64,000 nt of DNA from Aureobasidium sp. EXF-3400 (GCA_024195585.1 SWBL01000220.1:23271-87270); one strand, 5' to 3'; shown: positions 33,187 through 46,222, counted from the first letter of the stretch. A program made the numbers and translations. Notes: a model not told the origin generated them from the sequence alone.

Positions 33187-36136
33187 ATGGCTTCAGTGTA
33201 AACGTGCCCGACTTTGCTGTGTGACTTTGACCGAGCTGACGCCTGCGACACAGATCGTTGAACGACGTCGTCGCTGCCCTGAATGCCACCTTCGCCCAAG
33301 CCGACGCACCACGACCGCTCTCGGATGACCTGGCACGCATCCTCGCCCACTATGTCGCCAGGGCCAAGAAAGAAGGCGATGGTCTACACGACGAACTGCG
33401 TGCCGTCTTCACCCAACATGTCCAAGCCAGTCCAAACAAGCTGCCAGCCTTCGTCTCTGTTCTCAAAGCCCTCCGCCCTGCCATAGCCACCGAAGACCGC
33501 CTCGCCATCTGGTTCCAATGCGCCATCATACCCTTTGTCCGTCTGCCTGGCACCAGCCGCGCCGCCATGTCGGATGCCCAGGACTTTGTCCTCGACTCGC
33601 TCTGCTACGACGCTGACAGCCAAGATGCTCGCGACAAGGCCCACGCTGCTGCCCGTCTCGCCCACATCCTGCTCGACGCTCTGCTCTCCCATGCGACCCC
33701 CCACCCGGACACTTCATCTGTTCAGACCCAGGACCACGCCGCCCTCCAGCTTCAATCCATGCTGATAGCCTTTGCTCGCAAGAATCCCCGTGACTTCTTT
33801 GTCTCGGTTGACAATTTCCTCGTACGGCCTGAAATTCGTCTGCAAGCTCTTGATCTGCTTGCTGCCTTCCTCGAACAACAACATGCTCATTTATACTTGG
33901 TCCTCGATACAACTGTAGTCGAGCATCTCCTCAAATGCCTCATGAACGACACGGCCACCGTTGTTGTCTCCGCTGCCCTGAGATGCCTCATTATGCTGCT
34001 ACCACACATCCCCGCTACTGTAGCCTCCCAGCTTCCAAGGTTGTTCTTGATCTACAGTCGATGCCTGTGCTGGGAGAAGTTCAGTGCTTCGAGTACCAAA
34101 GCCCAGCGCGATCTTGTTACTGACGATCGCGTTCGCCGTGACTCTGACTCTGACCTTGACACCGACCAAGAGGACGGCGCCGATCCTACCTGGCAAACCC
34201 TGCGCTCTTTACCCGATATGCCCGAATCTTCAGCTCCAGAGCTGTTACACTACTTTACTTACCTGTACGGCTTGTATCCCCTCAACTTTATGAGCTATGT
34301 CAGGAAGCCACGAAAGTATCTCAAGAACATCGACTTTCCTGGTGCCGACGAATTCGATCTGGATCAGACCGTCATCAGAAGCCGCACTGAGCAATTCCAG
34401 CGTGTCCACTTCCTTCACCCAAGCTTTTTTGTCACTACGACCGAAGAGGAACTGAGCGAGAACCGCTGGCTCAAGGCAGAACCTTCAGAAGTCATCGCAG
34501 AATGCCATGGTCTATATGCAGGCGAGCACCCCATATTCGAGAGCCCCGCTCCTCCCCCATCTACAAAGCTACCGGCAGTGCCTAGTTTCGTGGCATCCAT
34601 CTCAGAACGACCTCCAGACAGTCCCACCTTGCCACACCATCCTGTCGTGGGCCCAGTAGAAACTGGGGCTGATCCCGCACCTGGAAAGGATCTCTCGTAT
34701 CTGCAACGCGAGCTGATGTTGCTACGAAACGAACTCACATTTGAGCGTTACCTTAAGCAACAGCATGTCGCTGCCATTGGCCAGCTTAAACGCAATCATA
34801 TCAAAGCCGTCACTGTCGAGGCTGAAACGGCCACTCTGATCAACGCGAATCGCGCTCTGCAGAAAAAATTGAGCGACTCGAACAAGTTCAACGAGAAGAT
34901 GCAAAAGGAAACACAAGCCCGTAGAACTCACACAAAGCAAAGTGAAGAGCAACTCATGGCGAAGATTCGTGCTCTCAAGTCCGAGCTTGCCGACCAAGAG
35001 ACACTGCAACTCCGCCTAACTCAAGCCTCCAAAGACTGCGATCAACTACGTCTGCTTCTTGTCGAGAGCGAATCGCGCGAATCTGATAAGCAAGAGGAGC
35101 TTGAAGCTCTTGAAGCACGTTTGAAAACTCAAGAGACAGCGGACCAGCAAAACCAGGAGCTGCAAAAGAAACTTCGAGATTATCGTGACGAAAACGTTGC
35201 ACTCGAATCGGTTCGTGCAGAACATGAACTGGCCAAACAAGAGCTGGAAAGCACAAAGTTCATATTGCAACGTCGCGAGCAAGAGCTCGAAAGACTAAAA
35301 ACCGCCCATGAGGCCAAGGTGCAAGAGTATGACTTGCGGCTCAAAGATGCCATGGAAAACTCATCCGCAGAACACCCAATTCATGCTATTCCCGGGCACC
35401 TCCACGATCAACTTTCAGAAAGTCGCATGCGACTCGCTCAAACTAAAGCAGCTTACAGTCAACTGTTGGAGGAGTATACAAGTTTACGCGAAAACAGGGG
35501 TAGTACGGATGGCGCTTACCCCCTTCCCGGTCATCCTGGTGAATCTTTACAAATGAATCAGGAAGGAGGTGTCAGGGGCTATAGTCCTGCTGGCTCACGT
35601 CACGCATACTACACCGATCGTGGCGTGGATCAGTTCGAGTTGTTTGCACCCCACATGGAATTCGGGCGGACCGCCTCACCAGTCTCGTCACTGAACCAAA
35701 GCTATCCTCCTGCACGCCCATTGCGTCTCGAGGCATATCAACAGCGAGTTCAAAACTCACACCCGATGTCTCGAACGCAAGGCATCAACTATAGCGAGCA
35801 TGCACTCCATCCTTCAGCTGCACACGGTGCAGCTCGATCAACGATGGCATCTGATCAGAGCTCGCCGCCTCCTTCATCTATGGGTCAAGAGGGCAGCAGA
35901 AGTGTTTTCAGTTTCAGCTCGGATGTATCGGGAGACACTGGACATGAAGGCGGCAAACCCAAACCGGAAGTCCGTGTGTATGGACGTGGTAAGTATCTTG
36001 TCATCTAGCATAACAGTGATCGTTTACTAATGTCTGAATAGGAGGTGCACAAAACAACAAAAAGAAGGATAAGGCTGATAAGTCCGAAAAGCCGGCGAAG
36101 AGTAATGGAATTCGAGGATTACGAGGGCTGATGTAG
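33187..36136 (+). CDS. TSC1: Tuberous sclerosis 1 (hamartin) homologue
   Basis: Scaffold of the TSC complex, which with TSC2 switches off Rheb and so restrains TORC1. Three exons: 33187-33197, 33254-35988 and 36042-36136, giving 946 aa. The first exon is a microexon of 11 nt (ATGGCTTCAGT), proposed because the long frame has an upstream stop at 33237 and no ATG before MSLNDVV-like sequence; joining gives MASVSLNDVVAALNATF in frame. The N-terminal half is the helical hamartin core (FFVSVDNFLVRPEIRLQALDL, YFTYLYGLYPLNFMSYVRKP). Residues of about 475-790 form a long coiled coil rich in Glu, Gln and Leu. The tail is disordered and ends KSNGIRGLRGLM. TSC2 is not in the window. Confidence 0.88.
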
Positions 36137-36737
36137 GGGAAGTCCACTATGTAATACCACGTTATACGTAGTTTCCAAAAGCAATTGAGCCTTGCCATAT
36201 GGTTGTCCGACACGGATCCTGTGTTCTTTCTGCCTTTTCGCGATGTGTTTCGTCTGAAGATCCTCTGTGGTTGTAACGACCTCAACTTTCGTTCCTGCAA
36301 GATTTTCAAATTCAAACAAATACAAAACTCTCTGAGATATCAAGAGACCTTCGATTCTTCAACGCCTGCCTGTGAGCACCAATGTTTTATTCCAGCGTGT
36401 TGATGGTTGGTGGCTGCCTCTAGTCATGAGCAGGGTCACTCCAGCGGCTTCGCTACTTGGCCAGATCGACGCTCCAAATTTTACCCCCCGTCCTTCATCT
36501 TCTACACAGCAGACCCTCACGCGCTAAATCTTCATAAGAGACGAAAGAGATGGGAACCAGCCGGTTGTAAAGAGAATTCGGTGTATTGGAAATAACTAAA
36601 TAGATGGTATGAGAAGGAATCTTAGGTTCAATGACACGATGACAGACAGATTGTAAGCAAACAAGACGGGAAGAACATAAAACGAACAAAAAAAAAAACA
36701 AGTGAAACGCAGCAAATTGACTGTTCTTTACTATGGG
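36137..36737. other. Convergent intergenic region (TSC1 / Ulp1-like 3' ends)
   Basis: 601 bp between convergent stops, AT-rich, with a run of eleven A at 36688-36698. Probably 3' untranslated sequence on both sides. No gene seen. Confidence 0.5.
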
Positions 36738-38916
36738 CTAATCGCTCTTCTTCGCGGCGAGTTTCAACTTGGGTTTCGCTGCACTTCTTAAAGTGTCTCT
36801 CTCAGCAGGTTGCAAAGTATGTGTGGTTGGCAGCATACCGAGTCTGGCGAGAGTAACGATCTTGGGATTAAGGTAAGGGTAATGGGCATCAGTGGGAACT
36901 TCCTGAGTGGAGAAAGCTCCCTTGCTCAAATCGTTGGCTCTCTCCTGACGTGCTTGGCCAAGGTAGCCCTTTTCCTTGAGGAGGGCATGGTAGATCTCCC
37001 AGATCTGGCGGAGCACTCTTGTGTCGTCGGGAATTTTTGACGGAATTGCCCATTCAGCGGGACCCAGCGATTGAGCAATACCGAATGTCAAGCGAATGGT
37101 TGCCGGACTTGTAGGACTAGGTGGAGTGGTAGGGTCTATCAGCTTTCGTTCCTTCAACCATGTGTCAAAGTGCTGGAGGACAATATCAGGGCGGAGTTTC
37201 TCGAGGTCTCCAAAAGCGCCAGGGTTGGCGGAATCCAGCAGGAGATGAATGGTGCCTGGATCGAGACGTCTGATGGCCGAATCGGGATTCTTGTCGAGCT
37301 CTCTGCGCTCGAGAATGTAACTGTTCACTGCCGTTCTGGTCAAGAAAGGTACGCTGCGGGTGAAGTGGCGATTAGGGGCGATGATGTCGTGGTCAGGATC
37401 GACGAAGCCGACACAACGCATGAAGGCTTGGATGGTGGCCGAGTCCATGAAACCAGACGTTGCCAGGTTGATTAGATCGATGAGATCTGCAACCCTGGCA
37501 GCCGACGCAGCTCTGTGAGGCTTTACACCAGGTTTCATGCCCAGGGCAACACACCAGGCATTTAGGATGGTAAAGTAACCACATTCCCAACCACTGGGTT
37601 GTCGTGCCACGGCGTGATGTGTGAGCGGAACATTATCAAGGTCGCTGGTCAGACCTGTATGGTCATCGTACAATCCCGTGTTGACGATAGTCTTCTTGAT
37701 CAGTCCTTCAGTGCCCTTGACCATGTTCAAAGTGTCGTAAACGTGGATCTCAGGCAAGTAGTCCACGTACTTGACGTGAACAAGTATCCAGTGCATACCA
37801 GAAGTAGTATCCGTATTGTAAGGGAGGAAGAGATCTCCATTGTGACCAGTGGTGACAAGCTCCCTGGGGTCAACTGAATATTGTCTTGATTTTCTGTAGC
37901 CTTCCTCATCGATCATAGCGAAGCCTAGGTTGTTTTCGACTTCGATTGCCGTAGTGACCGACGCGATTGCCCGATAGATTTGATTATCCCAAAGCCATGC
38001 TGCGTTGCTATGAGAGGAAGCCGGTGGAACAGACTCATGTAGCGTCACACCAGATTGCTGTCGAAGAAGCTTCCACTCCTGCAGTCGCCATCTGAAGTAT
38101 TCACACGGATCCGTATCATCGGCCAGAATTTCAGGTTCGATCCTCACAGTTGGCTTGATATCGACTGTTTCTCCACTCGTCGAGGCGGCCGCATCCTTCT
38201 TCTTGAGCTCTTGTTGTTTACTGAAGTTTCCAACGATACGGTCGACAGTAGACTGGTACTCAAGATTGCCTGGCGTGTAATCGACACTCTGGCTGTTCAA
38301 GAACAGAAAAACTGCTCGATCATGATATTCCACAATCGAGAACGAGGGCAACGGACCAATGACAAAGTCACGAGTCTTGGGGTAGGTTTGTCCATTGACA
38401 GTCAGGTCTGTGTCTCTCTTGACGAAGACGAACCATTGTATAGCATATGCGCTAACAACTCTTTTGAATCTGATGAGTCTTTTTTCGTGATTTTTCTGAG
38501 ATCTAGGCACGTCAGCTACAGTCTAAGTATGGCCTATAAGTCGACGGCACGTACAAATCTAGACCTTCACCCGACCGCATTGCAATGGGCTGCAAAGGAT
38601 CTATCCAACCTATCTGATCACCATCACACAATTCCTGTATTGATCTGCGAGCGCCAGTCTGGTCAGCCGAGTAAGTTGCATCGAATATGGCTTGAAGGCG
38701 TGGTCCGAATCGTGCAATGTTGTCCTTGGTATGTTGGTCTAGCTTGAAATTCTTTCCGAATGGAGATGGAAACGAAGACGCAGGGGGCGTGTAGACCATC
38801 TCCTTGAAGCCTTTAGCGGTCCATTGATGCAATGTCGCAGTCGGCACGACCCGAGTCTTCTTCTTTTTAGGTGTCATGTTGGTCGGGCTGTGACTTCCTA
38901 ACTTTCGTTTGGACAT
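36738..38916 (-). CDS. Diverged Ulp1-like (C48-type) cysteine peptidase
   Basis: Two exons (38916-38555 and 38502-36738) give 708 aa. The catalytic constellation of the Ulp1/SENP class is visible in the expected order: His358 in GMHWILVHVKY, Asp377 in IHVYDTLN, Gln422 in ARQPSGWECG and Cys428 in the same segment followed by YFTILNAWC. Spacing between them is as in C48 peptidases, which cleave SUMO or related modifiers from proteins. The N-terminus has a Lys-rich patch (TPKKKKTRV) suited to nuclear import. The 350 residues before the catalytic part and the 220 after it show no domain I know. The C-terminus is Lys/Ala-rich. It differs from canonical Ulp1/Ulp2 in flanks and in the spaced catalytic core, so the true substrate is open. 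It is followed on the same strand by the SUN gene upstream. Confidence 0.7.
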
Positions 38917-39348
38917 GATTGCAGGTACTCGAGTAAGAGCGATAAGACCGCTCCATTGGCTGTCATCTGCAACTTAACATGAGTACCTCTAACAACAATG
39001 GGCATATGTTGCTTGCCGCTTTCAGACATTTCGCCGGATCCGTCAATGACAGAACAACAAAGGTGCCTATTCCACAATGTAGATTCTAGACAGTGTTCAA
39101 AGAAATCTCGGTCCTTCATGTGGCCGATTACGAGCACAAATGGTCAATGGAGATTACCGAGTGGCTTTCAACCGCAACTTCGGAGTACAAAAGAAGGAAA
39201 TGTAGAAAGAAACATTGCAGAGGCCAGGTGGCCGGGGTATCTAGAACAACAACAACGCGCGAAGACTGAAAAATCGAAGCTCACCACTGGCCTTTCCTTG
39301 CCCCACCAACGCATCATCGGAAAAGAGTCAATCTACTTGATATAGTAC
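38917..39348. other. Intergenic region between SUN gene and Ulp1-like gene
   Basis: 432 bp between two minus-strand genes, expected to hold the 3' end of the SUN gene and the promoter of the Ulp1-like gene. No gene is supported. Confidence 0.5.
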
Positions 39349-41430
39349 TCAAAGCTCGTCCAGAGTGCCGCTCTTCACATCGGCTGGCTCTGGCTCACCA
39401 TGCAGTCGTATACGGTAGATACATGTCCAGTCTTGGCCCCAGTTGTTTATGACTCTGATGATGGCAAAGTCAACAAGGCCGATAGCGCCACCAAAATCTT
39501 CCAGATCAAAGTTCTGAACATGGTTGAGTGCGTGAATGTCATATGATGCTTTGCCGATGCAGACGAGATCGGACTCCGGCGCTTCTCCACAGCCCAAATC
39601 AGAGTTGTAGGATTGAAATGCTTCAGCACTAGCTCGACTTCGTACCCAGACTTCAAACTCTCTGGGCGCTGCTCCGATATCGAGAGTACCTGTAGAGGGC
39701 ATATGCTCTATGGTGATACTGGTTGGATTCATAGCGCGGGGAATAATTACACCGATCTGGGCCTTTCCTTTATCGTCCGATGCAGCGGCACACCAGCAAT
39801 CTGAAGGCTCCTCCCAAGGGGTCAGAACTCGGAAAGGCGAAGGATGTCCTCGTCCCTGATAATCGTGAAGGTTTCTGTTAACCCACTGCCAGAGGCCTCC
39901 AAGTTGCCTAGGATGAGTCGGGGACGTGTATTTGGGATGTACGGTGGCACCCAGTGTGTGGGAGAAGAAATTCACACTATGAAGCCTGAGTTCCGTGTTC
40001 CGAGCTATATTCGCGAGAGCCAGGCTGTGTAATTGTGTAGATCCCTTGCTGTCGGGCAGCTGCTTGATTATGTCGGACACGGTTCGTCTTGCAGCAACTT
40101 CTGTGGATTTGCGAACCGATGTCTCGAATGCACGCAGTTGCGCAGAGAAGTTCTCTTGGAACCTTGCATGGTTCTCGCTCACAGCAGCAGCTAGATCTTC
40201 CTTGCTGATGACTTTCTGATGTTGAAGTGTCTTCTGAACGATATCTTGAGCATGTTGTTCAAGTTTCTTCTGATTGGTCTGGACAAACTTGTCCCAGATG
40301 TTTCCGTTGTCGCGTTGATCCAGTTTTGCATCTATTGCGCGCCAAAATCCAGGGGGAAATTCTAGTTCGCCGGTCTCGGGGTTCTTGCGGACCATGATCT
40401 GATCAGGAAGAATGGACTGCAGACGCTCAATTCCCTCAACATCCAGACCGCGTACCTGGTTTCTGACACCTTGCATGTCAAGCTCTAATGTCTGTATACG
40501 TCTCGACAATCCATTATCGCCAGAACCAAAGGCCCTTCGCTGTAGATATGAGAGTGGGCTGAGAGCGTACTCGCCTGCCTTAAAGCATGCATTTGAGCCA
40601 CTTTCCAGAATTTTGAACCATCTGCCGGATGTTAAGAGGAAGAGGAGCACGAGCGCCGTTAGAAGAGCAAGACAAATTTGCCTGATATATGGCGAGAACT
40701 TGTCCCAAGGAATCTTGAGATTTTGCCATCGGCGGTGCAGCGTCTCGAAGAAGACGGATACTCTCCACGGCCTAGCAGCTTCTCTCTCTTGTGTCGTAGG
40801 CGGAGGTCGTATCTCTGCAACTCTCCGAGATCTAGTCGAAGGTGGCATCGATGCTTCATAAGAGAACTGGGTGTCCAGGTCGGTGAAGCTACCAGCGCCT
40901 GTGGACGGCGCTCGACGAAACAAAGAGCCACCAGCAGTTGCGAGGCGGGCGCGCTGATATTCGTCCTCAGAATCAACGTCATCGGAAGTGTCGTTAGCCT
41001 CGGGGCGTAGGTAATAAGGTGTCGTGATTTTCCGCACTGATCGGACACTGGTCGAAGCGACAGACGACTTGGAAGTGATTGGTCTGGTACTGGCCGGTCG
41101 AGTGATGGTAGGTTCCTTGGTAATGTTCGTGGCAAGTGCAGGTACGACATCAGGAACAATGGCATCGCCGATATCACGACTGACCGCAGCACCTCTATCT
41201 GCAAGAAAGCGAGCAGCAAACCCGCCAGCGCTGCCAGAGCGATCCTCGAGTTGCGTCGACAATTCAACCTTACCAACTGCACCGTATGCGTGTGACTTTC
41301 CAGTAGGTACAGCGGGAAGAGCTTTGGGTGTTTTGGGACGTGGCTTGCGGCTTCCCGCGACTGACGGCGCAGCAGGTGTTGCACTCATTCGAGTGGAACC
41401 ACGCGTCCGACGAGCTGGAGTTTCTGACAT
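39349..41430 (-). CDS. SUN-domain nuclear-envelope protein (Sad1-like)
   Basis: Inner nuclear membrane protein that pairs with KASH proteins to link chromosomes and spindle pole body to the cytoskeleton. 693 aa in one exon. The N-terminal 230 residues are basic and Ser/Pro/Thr-rich (nucleoplasmic). One transmembrane helix lies at about 251-268 (ICLALLTALVLLFLLTSG), followed by a coiled-coil lumenal part (about 310-470) and the SUN domain at about 500-685, with VLTPWEEPSDCWCAAASDDKG, IGVIIPRAMNPTSITIEHMP and a terminal VDFAIIRVINNWGQDWTCIY. The Cys and WG-rich ending are as in Sad1. It is divergent from the epimerase gene. Assignment to Sad1 rather than a Slp1-type SUN protein rests on the C-terminal position of the domain. 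Confidence 0.92.
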   Translation of the reverse strand: MSETPARRTRGSTRMSATPAAPSVAGSRKPRPKTPKALPAVPTGKSHAYGAVGKVELSTQLEDRSGSAGGFAARFLADRGAAVSRDIGDAIVPDVVPALATNITKEPTITRPASTRPITSKSSVASTSVRSVRKITTPYYLRPEANDTSDDVDSEDEYQRARLATAGGSLFRRAPSTGAGSFTDLDTQFSYEASMPPSTRSRRVAEIRPPPTTQEREAARPWRVSVFFETLHRRWQNLKIPWDKFSPYIRQICLALLTALVLLFLLTSGRWFKILESGSNACFKAGEYALSPLSYLQRRAFGSGDNGLSRRIQTLELDMQGVRNQVRGLDVEGIERLQSILPDQIMVRKNPETGELEFPPGFWRAIDAKLDQRDNGNIWDKFVQTNQKKLEQHAQDIVQKTLQHQKVISKEDLAAAVSENHARFQENFSAQLRAFETSVRKSTEVAARRTVSDIIKQLPDSKGSTQLHSLALANIARNTELRLHSVNFFSHTLGATVHPKYTSPTHPRQLGGLWQWVNRNLHDYQGRGHPSPFRVLTPWEEPSDCWCAAASDDKGKAQIGVIIPRAMNPTSITIEHMPSTGTLDIGAAPREFEVWVRSRASAEAFQSYNSDLGCGEAPESDLVCIGKASYDIHALNHVQNFDLEDFGGAIGLVDFAIIRVINNWGQDWTCIYRIRLHGEPEPADVKSGTLDEL

Positions 41431-42616
41431 CTTGCGTGTGGTGATATGAAAGAGATTTAGACACAGTCCTGGTAGAGTCAGTGGTTGCTCGTCTGAGGTT
41501 TGTATGCACCGAGCAACAATGAATTGTTGGTGTTATCAAGAAACTTTGCCGCAGTTGAACTTGAGAAGTGTGCAAAGAATATCAAGTTCGGCGAGTGATG
41601 TTCACTTACAAGGTGAATCAAGTGACCAAGAATCTGGATGTGAAGGTGGTTTAGACGCGTGAATGGTTATAGCATTGACGCGATTCGAGATATTGATGCC
41701 GATATGACAGCAGATAACCGAGTGTTAGGTGATGTCCGGAAGTAAAACAGTTATAGTTAAGCAAGACATTCAGGCAATTCAAGGTTTGTTCTGCATGCTA
41801 TGTAGTTGGGTCGCTGTTTGCAGACAGCATTCCTGGCTCGTCATGGTCTGCAAAACAACGCGTTCGGAGGAGCTGGTCCAAGCGTCGGCATAACTCTGGG
41901 TTGTTGCATTACTCGCTGGACAAATGCTTCACAATTCTAGGCTTGCGATACTCGATGACTAGAAGTGTGGAAAAGGGGCTGATCAGAGAAAGGAGTATCA
42001 AGTCTCATTGAAAGCGCACCGTAGACGCAGCAGCGACAACGGCCTCTCAGCCAAAGTCAGTGTTTCGCAGTTGAGCGGCCACAAGCGATGAAAGCACATA
42101 TTTCACATGAAGGATTCGCAAGCAACTGCATGATCCGCGGCGGGACGATGAAAGCCCAAACACTCTTAATCTCGACGACACCGCGGCACACACGATGTCA
42201 GCTTTGGAAGTCTTTGGCGATGGATGGTCAAGCACACCACTGACCAGAGAGCAGCAAACAGCAACGGGTAAAAGGGAAATTCTACATCAGAACACGAGCC
42301 CTAGAGAAAAATCTGAGATGTTCCGGTCGGATAATAAAGACACGAAGCTTTGGAAGTTGAGAGGAGCATGTTGAGATTGGCATTAAATGTGCGAGCGCCA
42401 TGTCATCAGTTTCCCCATCAAGGGGCAAGGGCGCTCCACACTGTGCCAGGGTACGACAGTTCCAACGTGAGATCCCCCGATGCTCGTCGTCGCGTCGGCT
42501 GAAGTAGCAGTTAAAGACTAGAGACCTCCCTTTCTCCCAACACACGTCCGGAACTTTTCTGTTTGTTTCAAACACCTGCCCCTCTTGTCTTGCCCATCGT
42601 CTTGCACCCCACCACA
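41431..42616. other. 1.2-kb divergent intergenic region
   Basis: Separates the divergent SUN and epimerase genes. No open frame with recognisable protein character is seen, and no RNA gene. It probably holds both promoters. Confidence 0.5.
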
Positions 42617-43842
<1,226 letters not shown>

Positions 43843-44214
43843 GCGGAACGAGCTGAGGACGACGGTAATGCTTGGAGACGATTCTTTTTATTGCACGCAT
43901 AGATTTGATGTTACGAGCGCTTTCTCAAAAGATTGCTTCGGTCTAGTGAAGGCCGGCAGGATGCGCATTATACCCAGAAGAAAGTATGCAGAATGAACTA
44001 ATTGATTTTTACGCGAACCGATCACGAGAATGACGTAGACGACGCGCCGTTGTTCGGTCGATGGCTTGAATTGTGTCGACCATCAACCAACACAAAGACC
44101 TTTGATTCTGAATTTATTCACAATCTCATTCAATTCTGTGCGCTATACATTCACACAACAGCAGAAATACCGCATCCGTAATCACATTCAATCCCTACAA
44201 CCTTCACAACCATC
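43843..44214 (+). promoter_or_regulatory. Epimerase 3' end and POLD4 promoter with ACGCG cores
   Basis: 372 bp. Two ACGCG cores lie at 44011-44015 and 44042-44046, 204 and 173 bp before the POLD4 ATG. The same core pair is present before MCM6, the other replication gene of the window. MBF-type G1/S control is plausible but inferred. Confidence 0.35.
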
Positions 44215-44849
44215 ATGGCGCCCAAAAGAAGCATCTCTACGCAGCGCAGTCAGCAAGCAACCATCTCGTTTGGCAAGCAGGGTCTCAACCGCGTCACCAA
44301 GACGACTCTTGCCCAGCGCGACACAAAAGCCACCAAAAAAGACAATGCTTTGCTCGACGCAGTGTCGACTCATGTCATTGATCAACCCACAACCGCTGAT
44401 GCAGCCATCGAAGAACAAGCCGAAGCCGAACTTGTCGACATCAAGACTCGCTCCAGTAACGACTCTGATGACTTCGAGAAACGCGCCATCAAGGTCACCA
44501 ACGCTCAGATCAAAAAGTACTGGCAAGCAAAAGAGGCCGAGAGAAAGTCGCCGCGCGTGCACCAGCAAGGACTCGATGTCTCTGAAAAGATCTTGAGAGA
44601 GTTTGACATGAGTGGACAGTACGGCGTAAGTCACCTACATATTCTCCTGTTCTGACAAGGTTACTGATGGTGTTTAAGCCCTGCATTGGCATTGCCAGAA
44701 CCAAGCGTTGGAGAAGAGCCAACACCCTGGGCCTCAATCCTCCTATCGAAGTGCTGGCTGTGTTGCTCAAGGAGAGTGACAAGGACAGCAGCAAGATGCA
44801 GAGAGCTCACGTCGACGAGTTGATGAGCTCCAGATTCATCGAGACTTAG
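44215..44849 (+). CDS. POLD4: DNA polymerase delta subunit 4
   Basis: Smallest, accessory subunit of DNA polymerase delta (Cdm1 in fission yeast), absent from budding yeast. Two exons (44215-44625, 44679-44849) give 193 aa. The basic N-terminus contains a degenerate PCNA-interaction-like sequence (QQATISFGKQG) where family members have a PIP box. The conserved C-terminal domain begins near LREFDMSGQYGPCIGIARTKRWRRA, interrupted by the intron after Gly137, and continues LGLNPPIEVLAVLL to the end. The central part is variable and acidic. Two ACGCG cores precede the gene. Confidence 0.88.
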
Positions 44850-45150
44850 AAAGACCACACAAACGAATGATCATGACAGGGAAGGATTTGAGGCTGGGAC
44901 ATGCATAGCTTGGAGTTCAAGGCGCGGAGAGATTGCTTTTTAAGATGGCTGGATTGTGGATTTAGCATTGCTGGGAGACTCATGACCTACGACAGCAAGA
45001 AGATTGCTAGATATAATAATAATGCATCAAGTTGGAAGAGAATGAAATGAATTATTGTGATGCAGCAGTGGAAAGCCAAATCGTGGAGACAATCCGGCGA
45101 TTCGAAGTTCGGATCCAAGGCGGCTTTGACTATCAACACACATCAACAAC
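44850..45150. other. Intergenic region POLD4 to DcpS
   Basis: 301 bp between two plus-strand genes, AT-rich; no feature recognised apart from expected 3' end and promoter. Confidence 0.5.
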
Positions 45151-46222
45151 ATGGCCGCTTCGAACGATGCAGAGGCACTGATACCTCAATTCAAGTTTGA
45201 AAAACTTCTCAATCAAGGTATCGACCCTCGAGCACGAAGCAGGATGAAGACGAATTGTAACGCGACAACGACACAAGCTAGACCAAGCCGGCCGCCGCAT
45301 CGTCTTGCAGGGCACAATCGCAGACCAACCAGCACTGCTCCTCGCCGAGCGCGCCGCTTTTGATTCAGACGAACAACACCTATCCACCTTCAGCAGCTCG
45401 CTGTCACACATCCAGAACCTCGGCGACAATGACATCTACCGCTGGTACATGGCCCACAGCGGTGCTGGTCAAGGACAGCCCCCGGACCTGAAGATCAACC
45501 TCATCTACCCATGCACCGAGCAGCACCTCAACAAGTACGCCACACAAGCAGTCCGCTATGTCACCGAAACACCCGACATCTATCGCGACCACGTCCGCCC
45601 TTACATGCAAACCAAACGCGATCAAGGACGACTGAATTGGGTCTTCAACATCCTCGATGGACGCACCGAGCAAGAAGACGTTCTGTTCCGTTCGCCGCAT
45701 GATACAACCCCCGAGGATGAGAGATATCTGTTGTTACCTGATTTGAACTGGGACCGTAAGACGCTGGGAAGCCTACATTTGCTCGCTCTGGTTGAGCGCA
45801 GGGATATCTGGAGCTTGCGCGATCTCAAGAAGAAGCATGTTGCTTGGCTCAAGTCAATTGTTGCAGACATTGCGAAGAACGTCTCTCGCCTGTACAACAT
45901 AGATGAGGATATGCTCAAATGCTATGTGCATTGTATGTCACTTTTGTCTATATCTGTTGCTTATTCTGACAATGACACTTTCCTAGACCAGCCTACTTAC
46001 TACCATTTCCATATCCACATTGTCCATGTGTCGCTCGAAGCAGGCGCTACACAGGCCGTGGGCAAAGCTCTATCGCTTGACAACATCATCTCCCAGCTCG
46101 CTACCATGGCCGGTGATGACGAAGCCGGCATGGACAAGGTCAATCTGTCCTTTACCCTTGGAGAAGCCAGTGAGCTATGGAAACAAGTGTTTCTGCCTCT
46201 AAAGGAAAAGCGCCTGAAATAG
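45151..46222 (+). CDS. DCS1: Scavenger mRNA decapping enzyme DcpS
   Basis: Hydrolyses the cap remaining after 3'-5' mRNA decay, releasing m7GMP. Three exons (45151-45217, 45282-45932, 45987-46222) give 317 aa. The N-terminal dimerisation domain starts near FKFEKLLNQDQAGRRIVLQG, which also fixes intron 1. The C-terminal HIT domain has the histidine triad H246, H248 and H250 in YYHFHIHIVHVS, with H248 expected to be the nucleophile. The substrate-binding loop LPDLNWDRKTLGSLHLLAL is conserved. Intron 2 (45933-45986) is 54 nt, a multiple of three without a stop, so retention would insert 18 residues just before the triad. Confidence 0.93.

Noticed and set aside
36738..41430. Ulp1-like and SUN genes as an operon-like functional pair
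   Set aside because: They are separated by 432 bp with separate promoters expected; adjacency on one strand alone is not evidence in a fungal genome.
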